64,000 nucleotides of DNA. It comes from Strix aluco. Taxonomy: Eukaryota; Chordata; Aves; Strigiformes; Strigidae. The DNA is taken from NCBI RefSeq assembly GCF_031877795.1, contig NC_133933.1, positions 23,774,029 through 23,838,028 of the forward strand. The letters are read 5' to 3'. This document shows positions 1 through 11,000 of this stretch, one piece after another. Made by a program: the position numbers and the translations under genes. Within the stretch, counting starts at the first letter, position 1. Every line of letters begins with the position of its first letter. The notes below the pieces were generated by a model. The model had not been told where the DNA came from and searched no databases. It worked only from the letters and a program-made list of their open reading frames with translations.

Positions 1-3000
1 CTGCAGAGGTGAGCCATCCAAGCAGGGCCAGGTGAAGCTTGGCAGCCTGGAAACTACCTGTGTGCCAATGTTTGGGGTCAAAACTACTAGGTTGTGGACA
101 TTCATATGAATGAGCAATTGCTTGGAGACTTTAGACCCCTGCTCGTCTCAAGAATGACCATGGGAAGCCTTGACAGTCCAGCTGGGATCTCCCATGTGTT
201 TCCCCACCTGTGGTGGCTTTGGGGAGGGAGCAGAGCAGTGACTTTGGGGTGTTGCATGTTGCAGGAGGAGCAGGGAGCATGAAGTATGGATGGTCAAAAT
301 GTGCAGGTGTGTTTTGAGCAGCTGTTGGCCCTTGCAGCAGAGCTACCTTTCATGGCAAAGCTCCCCTGTGATGGCTCTGCCACCTGACGAGGTCTGCTCT
401 GCTCGGATAATGTGCCTGGAGTCATTTCAAAGTGTTAAAACTGCAAAGAAAACCCGGATGAGGATTGCTGGTAGGTGTGTGCACAGGGCTTTCCCCCACA
501 CCCTTGTCACTGCTTCAGAGGGGCAGGTAAGGCTTCTCATTAGTTCTCTGCTCCCCTGTGAGGCTCTGGGTCGTTCATTCCTTAAGAAGGCCGTGCCCTG
601 GCCCCTGCCTCCTCTCCTCAGATGATACAGGTGTGCACTGGTGTCTACTGGATGCTCTCCACCACCCAGCTGGTGGAAGGAGAAAGCCCCATTTTTGATC
701 CAGGGCTCATGGGGTTTCTCCAGGCTACGTAAAGAGACTCTGAATTTTGTTCCAGCTGTCCAGCAATAGAATATATTTAACTTAAAAAAAAAAAATCCAC
801 AGTATCAAAACACAGCAAGTCACAATCCAATACTCGGCGATATAAATACGCATACAAATGGTCCTCTGTAACCCCTCAGTTTGGGCTCTGGCATGAAAAT
901 GAAAGGCGGGCTCAACATCGGGGTGCAAATGGCACAGGTGGGCGTGCACCCATTCCCTCCTTCCTAGGGTGGAAAAACCTGATATACCCAAGCATGGCCA
1001 AAACCAAGGAAAACATGGACTGGAGCCAGCAACAGACAACTTATCCCCCTCCCAGCCCATGGAGCAGTGCCTGTGTCTGTATGTCTGCAGTGGGTGGAAA
1101 GTGGGGTGCAGGTCAGGGTGTGATCTCTTGCTGGGTGTTTGGGGGAGCGCTGCCATCACGTCCAGGTAGTGCCGGTGGAGGTGAGCCCCTGTTTTGATCC
1201 CCAGCCCAAATGTGCCATTCCCTTTGACCAGCCTGCTGCAAGCATCCTTAGAGCTGGAGGATGGATTGAGCTACTCTCGCCTTGTTGGTCCTAGAGTCTA
1301 TGTGAAGCCTTCATACTCCACAGCACCATTTTGGTGGAGGGGATGGGGGGGGTTTCACCTCCCTCTGGCCAGTGGGTGGGTGCAAGAGAAGCAGGACTGA
1401 ATTTTAGCCTGGCTCTAGTTACGCATACGGATGATGAGGAGGAAGGATGGCTTCTGGATGGTATGGGCTCTTGTGGGATTCACTGCAACAACCCTGATTC
1501 AGCTGGTGCCACTGTCACCTGGGGTTTTACAGCGTACTTGTACCACGGGGGGGTGGAAATGCTGAGTGCCAGTTTGGAAAATAAATTGCAGCACTGCCTG
1601 AAAGTGCGTAGTGTGCGTGAGCATGAAGAGAAGTCAGCTAGAAAACACAGGGGTGTGTTATCATGCCGTGGTTAGCAAGCGTGTGGGAGAAGCCATTGCT
1701 TTTGACTGGGAGGAATATCAGATCTAGCCAAGCTTACAGCTCTTCTTGTGTCTGGGCTTTAAATGTCAATGAACTCTTGGTGGTGTCTTGTAGAGGATGC
1801 AGCCTGGGTTGAATAGTAATAAAATACACTCTGGCTGGAGCGTATGCATGTGTGTGAACTGCAGGGTCATCCCAAAACAAGTAGGAGGCAAGGCAAGGGT
1901 GGAATAAAACAGTCCCCTGAAGAATAACGAGACCATGACTGTCCATGGAGCTCAGCACAATATCCCCTGCATCACGGCGAGACTACGACAAGGGGCGATT
2001 TCCAGCAGAACTGAAAGATCTTTAATAAAATGTGTGACAGTCGATGCACGTAGGGAGGAACATGCGGCTTTGTGTCTCGGGAAGCACAGGATGCGGCACA
2101 GATGGAGGCACCTCGCACGTCTAACACTCCCTACCGCACGGCTGCGTGCCAGAGCCGTTCTCGGCACAAAGACCCCTGACCCTCCCGGCTGCGATTGCCA
2201 GGCACGTGTGCCACGGCTGGGAGCAAGGCTGACCCCCTGCAGCAAGCACGGTCAGGCAGGCAAAGGGCCGGGAGGGCGGGGGCCATCTGCCATAGCACCT
2301 TTTCCATGGTAATTACGGTTTTGGCAACACCAATGAACTTAGAAAAAACATTAACGTGCTCTGCATTGAAATGGTTGGGCTGACCCAGAAAGAAACTGGT
2401 TTACGACTGGCCACAAATTTCAAAAAGACATTTGGTTTGGTTCCTACCTGGAATTGCTTTCCACTGAGTAGTAAACCAGCTGTTCAGCCTGGCTGGGTTC
2501 AAGTACCAAGGAACTATTTCATTAAAGCCCTTTTTTTGAGAAACCTGGTTTTCACAATCAGGAAAGAGCAGCAGAAAATACTGTGTTGCTGGCGGATGGG
2601 GGTGAAGCATTTGCATTTATTCTTCGTTACCTGCTATTGCTCTTCAGCTGTAAAACTTGCATCTAGAACATCTATATTTAAAAAGCAGATGATATTGGGA
2701 CAGCCTGGTGCCATGCGCCTTCGACCAGATCAAGCGTTCGCTGGCTGTGGCCTCCAGCTGCGCCGGCGAGGAGGCAGGGGTCGGCTTGCAGCAGCGGGAG
2801 GCAAGTTGTCCAGCCCTGATGTTGGTGGGCATCCCGGAGTGGGTGGCCTCCCTCTGCAATGCTCCAGAAAGAGGTGTAAAAGCACCCGGTGATTAATTTG
2901 GCCCTAAAGAGAAAGACACGCATTGGTGACAGGGGAAAGCACCAAATTAGCACTCGTACCTGTGTCTTCACTGCGTGGCTCTTCTCACCAGTGTGTGAAT

Positions 3001-6000
3001 TGTGGGCACCATGCACACACCTCCAGCTTGCTGCCAGCATCCCCACCGCAGGCTCCTCGGGAGCCCCTCGAGGGGACTGGCTCTGTCTGGTCTGTCCCTG
3101 GCACAAAGCTCTGGCCTCTTATGAAAGGAGGGGAAAAAAAAGCTGGGGGGGGGTGTGTGTATGATATTAAAGATGGGCTGAGCAGACCCCACCTTGTGAC
3201 CACCAAGGCTTGAAATCCCATCTGTCGCCTCCGGCTTCCCCAGCCCTGCCCTGCAGCTCAGCCTCCGAGCTCACTGCAGCCCATGTCTCCCCACTACTTG
3301 CCCCATGGAGACCTGAAACCAGGCTCAGGGGCTCCCCACTGCCCGAGAGTGCGCTGCTGTTCACACTTGGTCTGGGGGGAATTGGGGCTGCTGGTTTTAA
3401 TCAGGACTATTGGAAAAAGCGGGGGTTTTTATCATCATTACTGCAGCAGGGCAGCTCTGGGGAAAATGCAATTTGGTGCTTGCTCCCCGGTAGCAAGGCC
3501 AATGTATAAAGTTGCTCCTGTCCTAAAGCAGAGTGGGAGGCTGTCTGGTGCTAATTAAAATCAATTTAAGCAAATCTCCACGACAGGCAGAAATAAGGCC
3601 TTTTGTCCTGGGTGTCCATTTGACAGATTTCAGAGCTTCCAGAGTGGTGTGTTGGCTATTTTCTTGGCTTCACCAATTTGATAGAAAGGTCAAAAATAAG
3701 AAAAATTTTTATAGAGCAAAACCTGAAACTAAATTATAAATTCCACACCTCTCCTGCACAGTGCTGCTGTGCCAAATGCAGCCAGCACACAGACATAACT
3801 GAAGTGATGCTCTCTGGAGACCTGCGGCAGTCCTGGGGAGAGCAGCGTTTCCATACAAGCCCTTCCCCAGCTAATCTAACTCTTCTGTCCTCACTAGAGC
3901 ACAGCGACAGGCAGCACCAAAGGTGGCCTGAAAGGCCAGCAAAACCCCGGCAATGCTGACAAGGAGCTAATTCTGCCACTTTTTGTTCCCAGAGGACTTT
4001 TTGTACAGGTGACTGGTCTCTGGGAAGGGGTATCTGCTGCTGGTCTGACATCTGATGCCACAGGACATAGGACTTTTGGCAGTTTAATGTACCGTGAAAA
4101 TGTCAGATTATTTAACCCTCCCCAGACTGAGACTTCCTGCACTGCCTGTCCACTAAATGTTTAAACCCATCTTCTAAAAGTGAATCCATCTTCACAGGCA
4201 CCAGAACAAGTTGTTCTTAAGCCACACTTGCCTGCTCCTGTTTGAGAGCTCCTACACTCAAAGGCTTTGCCTAGTTAGCCATGTCTGCAGAGGCTCCCGC
4301 ACATCCATCCTGAGACCACAGCACAACTAACTCAATGCTCAGGCAGCGTTTGGAGTTTGCACTTGAACCAGCCATTCTGTTTTGGGAAATGTGAGAGGTA
4401 ACCATTGCTTTTGGTCATCGTGCTCGCTGCAGCTGAGCTGGCAAGTTGTTTGGGTGGCTTAATGACTAGTTATAAACCGCAAAAAAAAGTTCCCTCCAAT
4501 CACAGCAGCGGCTTGTGAAGGTGTTTTACAGCTGTGCTACTGATTCCCTGTTTCCTCCTGGTTAAGATCCTATTTACCCCTTATTTTCCCAGGGAAATGA
4601 AGGAGCACAGGTTCCCTGTCTCACAGTAAATGCTGAAGCTCAGATCTATAACATCTGCACAGTCCTGCAAGCCACAGAGCTGCAGATGCCACAGCACAGG
4701 TCACCGAGCAGCCACCTTCTTAAGCAGTCCTTTTGGTAGAAATGGTCAAAGAGAGTTGAAATTGTTGACCATCATGAGCAGAAATCCTTTTGGTGATTGC
4801 TGTGGCAACAATAATCTCTAGGAGCTCATCCCTTGGCTTTAACACAGATGTCAGATGATGGTTTCATCTTTCCACCACTGACCTACTAAGAGTTTGATTT
4901 TTTTCAAAGTGCTGCTGTCTTGCAAGCCTCTCCTTAGCAAAGCAAGGTAACCATGCCTCGCTGCGGCACAGCATCATGGCAGGATAACTGTGCTGATTTT
5001 CCTCTTGAGCACGTCCAGCCCTGGGTTAACAGCATCACTGACTGGTGCTTGTCTTCCAAAGAAACCCACTTCACTGCTGCCTGTGTTGTGTGGCTTGCGT
5101 CTCTAAAAGCTGATGTTTTTGCATCTATCTTCCTCTAAAATTACAAATGAGCAGCTTTCTTGTCTGCATCGTGTTACGGATCTTTGCTTTCTGTGGAGCA
5201 GCCCAAAAAGGTTTGCTCAGCACCCCCATTTGGATACAGGGTAGTTGCGAAATACCCGTTTCTGGCTGGCTAGCAGAGCAGTATGAGCCACTGCTTAGGG
5301 TGCAAGGCAAGAGAAATGCAGCCCGAGTTATTCCTGTGTTTCTGCCATGGGTGTGCTTTGGAGTCTGGCAGTTTAACCTTACTGCATACTGCCGTTTCTC
5401 AGCTGTGCAACAGGGATAGCGATCTGTCTGTCATCTACAGATGCAGGGGGTTGCTGTTAATATTTGGCCAGGACCTGTGAAATATTGTTTTAAACTTAAT
5501 CTGAAAGGTCTTTCACAAAAACATTTCATGTTGATTTGTTTCCTCGCGCTAACCATGTGCGAAAGACCCAGTTTAAACATGTCTCCTATAGACTATAGGC
5601 ACTGTAGGCCATGTGCTCAGTGGGGCTTGTGCAGTTTTGCAGGCATTTAGCTGAGCATGTTGGCTCAGGCGTGCTCGAACACCAGGTAGTACTTGCACAT
5701 ACACAAAGGGAATGTCTGCAAAATACACTGCCCTAGCTGAAATCTGGCTTGGTAAAATATACAGTGAGTTCTTTGTGTTACAAATTTGCATCCTTATTAT
5801 ATGGGTTCCATTTGCTCTTCCGATTAAGGCTGCTGAGATCAGGGGAAGTGCTTGAGCCAGCAGTTTCCTGGCTCACAGCGAAGGCTGGTGCTCCCAAGGC
5901 TCCTGACTCTCTGCCCCTTTCTCCTGTTCAGGCAGCTTTTTATAGCGCACAGTCGTCAAAGGATGGGATGAAAGAAGTTTGTCATCAGCTCTGATGCCTG

Positions 6001-6044
6001 CACTGCATAAATGCTAGATGGGTCCTATCCCATCACAAGTTAGT
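1..6044. other. Region beyond the proximal STUM 3' end; no convincing exon
   Basis: No protein domain is recognisable in the open frames here. The stretch holds four plus-strand AATAAA hexamers (1580-1585, 1818-1823, 1903-1908, 2024-2029) and distal minus-strand signals at 2621-2616 and 2026-2021. A mildly CpG-rich patch covers about 2,040-2,290. In human, STUM lies between PARP1 and ITPKB, with ITPKB convergent to its 3' side. If that order holds here, part of this stretch could be 3' UTR of ITPKB on the plus strand or a long STUM UTR. The sequence alone does not decide. Confidence 0.4.
2021..2029. terminator. Overlapping poly(A)-signal hexamers on both strands
   Basis: The plus strand reads TTTAATAAA. 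This gives AATAAA on the plus strand (2024-2029, followed by ATGTGTGAC) and ATTAAA on the minus strand (2026-2021). It would suit a site where two convergent transcripts end, but no downstream elements are strong enough to prove use. Confidence 0.3.
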
Positions 6045-8022
6045 TGGGACTGTGGATTGTGCTTTATTATTAGCTCTGGAGAAGGACTTCCTGAGCTGGG
6101 AGAGCAGAGAGGTATTGGTGCCTGCTTTCCACAGCCTGTGGGCTCACAGTGAAGTGTGGGCACTGGGCAGGTAGGAAACTTTCTGGGAGGAAAGGTCCTG
6201 CATTAAAGCCTTCAGGCGAGCACCTGGGGCTACAGGGAGGCTAAGCCATGTTTCCTGCTGGTGTAAACACTAAAGGAGCTCCCTACTCCACCAGCTCCCT
6301 GGGGGGGATCTCCAACAGGCACCCTGCCCAGTGCAGGCCTCTCTGCCACCCTTGGCGGGTGGCTGTCCTATTCAGTGCACCCCTGCGATGCCTCTGAGGG
6401 TTAAACACACAGTGCATGGAGAACAGCCGGGTGGTCTGCACTTTCTGCCTGCAGGTGATCAGACAAGGAGATGTGTGCTCAGGGGCACTTGAGGCTGTTT
6501 TGACACCTGAGCTCTCTCAGCAACATAAGGTATTTCAACTGACAGGATCTGCTCTGCATGGAAAATGAAAACCTGCTTTAAAAGCAAACCATCGTTCTAG
6601 GATAGGCTTGCAGGGCAGCGGGGTTTGCTGCTGTCCCCTTGCCCACCAGTTGCCTCTCTGAAGGAGCCATGGGCTGGAAGTGGGTATCAGCTCTGTCACG
6701 CTTGGGTGGCTCCCAGTTTGGCAGCCAGTTTGTGTGAAGCTCCTCTCGCTGGAAGGACCCTCCTCTCAGCAAGAAAGCAGCCTGATTTTGCCCTCTTTCA
6801 GTGGGGCTCCTCCAGCCACCTTTTTGGAGTGGAAAAGCAGCCAGATGCTGCCACCAGGTCCCCCCGGCTGAGCTCCTCTCGCCCTGCAGGATCAGAGGAG
6901 TCACTCAGCCTGGATGCCCAATTTAGCTCTGTGCATCGTGTGTTCAAACCAGGAAAACACAGCCCTACCCCATTTGGCCACGGGCTTCCAACCACGACAG
7001 CTACTGAGCAGCTGGTTAGCACCAGGTCGCAATCCTCGAGCTTTGGGCACTTACCCCAGGGAAGTGGAGCGGGGACGCTATTTCAGCCAGGAGCACACAC
7101 TGCGCTGTAAGGGGATCCATTTTCAAAGCATGGAGACACTGCCAGCAAGTCCTTTTCAGGGGGAGGAGACGAAAAGTCTCTTTTTTTGGAGCTCCCCCAG
7201 TATTGTTTTACACTAGGAGCTTGTTGCAGGACGTGGCTGCACCCGCCACCCTAGAGGCAAGGCGCTGCAGGGCACCGGTCCCTTGCTAGATAAAGTCTCC
7301 CCAGGACACGGTGGGAGGTCTGGTCTTCACATGGTGCCAGCGGTTGGAAGCAGGGGATGGCCCCAGTCAGTTCCGCAATACAATACGATTTACAGCAAGC
7401 ACGTTTTTCAAGACATCTGCAAGGACAGAGCTTCATTGAGCATCATATATATACAGACAGTAGAGGAGGCTGGGCTGAGCCCTCCGCTACCACGAAGCAG
7501 TCAAGGATGGACTCTCGGGGTGAGGAAAAAGTACCACTGGTTTGCTTTTACATACTGTACATATATTAATAGCTCCTTGGCATTTGATGTTCACAGCCAG
7601 TTTCCTTTAACGGTGAGCGTAAAAAGGAGGCAAAATGTCTTCAGCTACTTCCCCCTGGGAAGAGAGAGAAAGCAGCATCTCCCGCTCCCCCAGCTCAGCT
7701 GCCTGCCCAGGTGCCACCTTCGCCAGGGGTGTCTCCTCCCAGCACCCTCCTCCTCCTCATCGGCCGCCCACCGCGTGCTGGCTGGGGCCAGTCCTAACCC
7801 ACGCCGTGCTTGCCCCATCTCCGCTGCTCAATGGCATCAGTGCAAGTCTCCGTCGGCTGCTCTGCACCTCCGCTCCGCTGGACGGGCAGATGAACCGGGT
7901 TCAAACAGAAGGAAACAAAAAAAAAGGAAGAAGAAAGACAAAGGGTAATGAAAAGGTCCGTGGCCCACAGCTGCCCAAGGAAATCTCTCGCCGTGTTTCT
8001 CTGACCATACTTGTCCCAGCCA
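6045..8022 (-). other. STUM: Proposed 3' UTR of STUM (proximal end)
   Basis: This stretch follows the STUM stop codon without a convincing coding frame. The first AATAAA on the minus strand after the stop is at 6068-6063, about 1.95 kb downstream, with a modestly GU-rich stretch after it. That makes a 2-kb UTR the simplest reading. The end at 6045 is an estimate, about 18 nt beyond the signal. The UTR may run further, because more minus-strand signals lie at 2621-2616 (AATAAA) and 2026-2021 (ATTAAA). The plus-strand open frame at 7283-7948 across this stretch has no recognisable domain and is probably chance. Confidence 0.45.
6063..6068 (-). terminator. STUM: Candidate STUM polyadenylation signal AATAAA
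   Basis: The plus strand reads TTTATT, so the minus strand carries AATAAA followed by GCACAATCCAC and then a stretch with TTGTGATGGG. It is the first canonical hexamer downstream of the STUM stop codon. No transcript evidence is available here. Confidence 0.45.
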
Positions 8023-8057
8023 CTACAGCTGCTGTGGGATCCCCTGTTCCTTGTAGC
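8023..8057 (-). CDS. STUM: STUM terminal coding exon 4 (C-terminal tail [10 protein letters not shown] and stop)
   Basis: The minus strand shows a long pyrimidine tract ending CTCACAG|GCTACAAG. The first two bases complete Gly126; then come [10 protein letters not shown] and a TAG stop at 8025-8023. This hydrophilic tail after the second membrane segment ends the known family. The open frame continues upstream to 8523, but that part is intron: it has no family similarity and is separated by the consensus acceptor. The 3' UTR follows directly in the same exon. Confidence 0.93.
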
Positions 8058-11000
8058 CTGTGAGGAGGGAGGGGAAGGGAACATGATTAGTGTTAATACC
8101 TAATGAGGACCCTTGGCGAGGCTCAAGTGAGTCATGAGCCTGGTTCACCAGGAGTGGCAAATCATGTGGGAAAATAGGGGGGCTGCCATGTCCCCCCTCG
8201 CTGCCAGGCTGCCCCAGGGCAGGCTCAGCCCAGCGAGCTGCCCTGCCTTGCTTTAGCCAACACCTGCTGGGTGCAACCACCTTCCTGGGCACAGCAATGT
8301 GGCTGTCAGTGGCCAGCCTTGCCCTTGCGGTGGCTGCCTGCCACCGGCCCCGACATGGGCAGAGGCACTTCTGCTTGAAGAGCTTATAAAGGGATAGTAG
8401 GTACTGGCAGCCACCAAGTTCAGTACAGCTAAATAACCTAAAACCTTCTTGAAGCATTTTTTTGTGCAGTGCAGGGGAAGTGTATGCCCTTATATACTGC
8501 TCCAGAGACACCGCTGTTCCCAAGTGCTGACCTGGCAGCTTGCTGGTTGTGCATCCGACACACTCTCATCTCTACTTGCGATCTATGTCTGAAACTTGTC
8601 CTTCCAGAGGACTGCCAGTTTAGCTCCTGTGCTGGCTTTTGCTAACAGAGCTCTCCAGCAGCAACCAATTTGCACTGCGGTTTGCAGAGGTGAACAAACA
8701 TCTCTTGGAGGAGAAGGGGAACACCTTTAATCACAGGCTGATGTGTCAAGAGTTCAAACACAGACCTTGGGATGCCTCTGTGGACCCTTTCCCTAATGAT
8801 ATTCTCACTGCCTTGTTATGCATTTGCTTTGCTCCAGCCGGCAGAATTACAGGTGCTTTTGCTGTCCTGCAGGACTGGAGAAAATGGAGCTTTCCAGCAG
8901 CAAAACAAATTGCATTGGGAAACTGCCCAGATCCCTCCTCCTCTACCCCTTCTCCTCTTCCCCTGGCCATGGGGTCTAATGTATCACCGGACCAAGGCAG
9001 CAAAGCCCTCAGGGGGCTCTGTGTTGGCTCATGCTTGGCCCCAGCAGACACAGGGGCCCTGCTGTGTGGCAGCTATGTGGATGCTGCAAGGGCTAAAGCA
9101 GCCTGTCCCGCTGCTCATCACAGCTCCTCAGGGGACTGGGACCCCACTCTATTTGCTATCCTGTATGTAGTGGTTGAGGGGATGCTGCAAATCCCATAGG
9201 GGAGGGCTTCTTCCCCCAGGAGGGCTAGGGCAGGAAAGGGCAATAGGAGAGCACCCACTGCTCTTGTGCTGACACAGGATAATGAGAGAAATACCGTGGT
9301 TTTTTAACACTTTCCTAGGTGGTTGCAGTGACTGCACCAGAAGCTTTACCTACTTTCTTTTTAAGAGAAGTTGGGATTGTTATTACGATAGTACCAATGC
9401 AAAAGATCTCCTTTTTAAAGAAGCAAACTGACCTTAGCTGTACTGCCTGCAATAGTGAAGGTCTTTCAACTAGAAACCTTTTAAAAATCCTGAGTTTTCT
9501 TTTCTTTGTTTAAATAACATAAGCAGCCTGCCATTTTTATATTTTGAATTTCAAATGAGTCTGAAATTTCACATCTCAGAAGAATGTTTAACTCTTTGTA
9601 CATCTTTCCATTGATGCTTTTAAATATTTCTTTCCAACTCTTATGTCAGGATTTTGTAAAAAGCTGAACACAAAATACCAGTAAGTACCAAAGCCCTATC
9701 TTTAAGGGACTTCTTGATGAAAAGAATTGGACCCGGCAAATTAACTTTGTTGTACTCTGGAAAGTCTATGCATGCCCCCAGCCTTGGCAGCCTGGATCTC
9801 CTGCTGCTATATGAGCACAAGATTAACAACACTTACCAGCATGTACTACCCTGCACTGCATTGCTGCCCATCGTGTGCAGCTGAACAGAAAGACTCTCAC
9901 CTCTTTCAAACAGCTTTTTCTAGGGGGAAAAATGATGATTTCTTATGCATTTATGTTCTAAGTGAGTCAGCTCTGAAGGCAAGATGAGCTGGTTGGAAAC
10001 TGTAATATGGGCTTGTATACAGCATTGGTTTAATTTGTTGAGGGAGCACAGTAAAAAAAAAAAAAACAACCAACCATCTGGACCAGAGTTGGGGCCTGCC
10101 ATAAATCCTTAGCTAGATTAAGCAAGCTAGGTTATGCTTACAGTAACTTGCTTGCATAGCCATGCCTTTTATTAAGATATATTAGAAATCCTTTCAGTCC
10201 TGCTATCAGTTTTGAAGCTGTCTGGAAGCCAGTTACAGTGGCTGAGCTTGTATCTCTCTTTACATGACCAAAGCAAGCCAAAAGATGCAAAAGATGACCC
10301 GTTCTATGCTAAACTTACTTATTAAAATACTTCAGATTTATTAGTTTATATATGAAAATAGTTACTGCATTTTTTGCATAGGAATAGCTATTCTGTATGA
10401 AGCAGATTTACATTAGTAGGCCTGCAATACAGTTAAGGTTCAGCTCTGTAAAGCAATGAGCTCTGGGATCAAGATTAAGTTGGTCTGAGTATATGTGCAC
10501 AAAATCACTGATTTAATCAAGTTTGCTTGAAATTGCACTTCTGTAAACAACTGTAAGATTCAGGCAAAAGGAAACGAGTCTGTGCACAGGCTGTCCTACC
10601 GGGACTGGGTTCATGCAGAGGGTGGCTTCAGGACGCTCTCGAGGCTGAAATGGGTCCTGCCCTGCTCCGAGGGTGCCCTTGGGGCAGCTCGAGGGGCATT
10701 TCAACGCTGGGCGAAGAACACGTCCCCGGGGCTGTGCAGCCACAGGACAGACACAGAGACAGGTGGACACACACGTACAGGCACACGGCTGGACCTGGGT
10801 TGGGAGCGGGCAGCGCTGGCCAAAGCGGATCCCAAACGGCTTGCCCTGGCCAAGCGCTCGCTGCTTTCCGGGGGGAGCTGCCATGGGGTGTGAGGAGGAG
10901 GAGAAGGAGGAAGAACAGAAACAAACTTACCTTGTGAAACTTTGATGGTGAACAAAAGGAGGCAAAGGAACATGAAAGAAAGAGAGAGGGAGAAATGTAA

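Noticed and set aside
1..700. Possible last coding exon of ITPKB
   Set aside because: Expected from human gene order, but no frame here shows a recognisable inositol-trisphosphate kinase sequence.
7283..7948. 221-residue plus-strand open frame
   Set aside because: It lies across the STUM 3' UTR on the opposite strand. It is Ser/Pro-rich and low in complexity, with no family and an overlapping plus-strand frame of similar kind.
8023..8523. 166-residue minus-strand open frame as a separate protein
   Set aside because: Only its last 11 codons belong to STUM. The rest precedes a consensus acceptor and has no family similarity.
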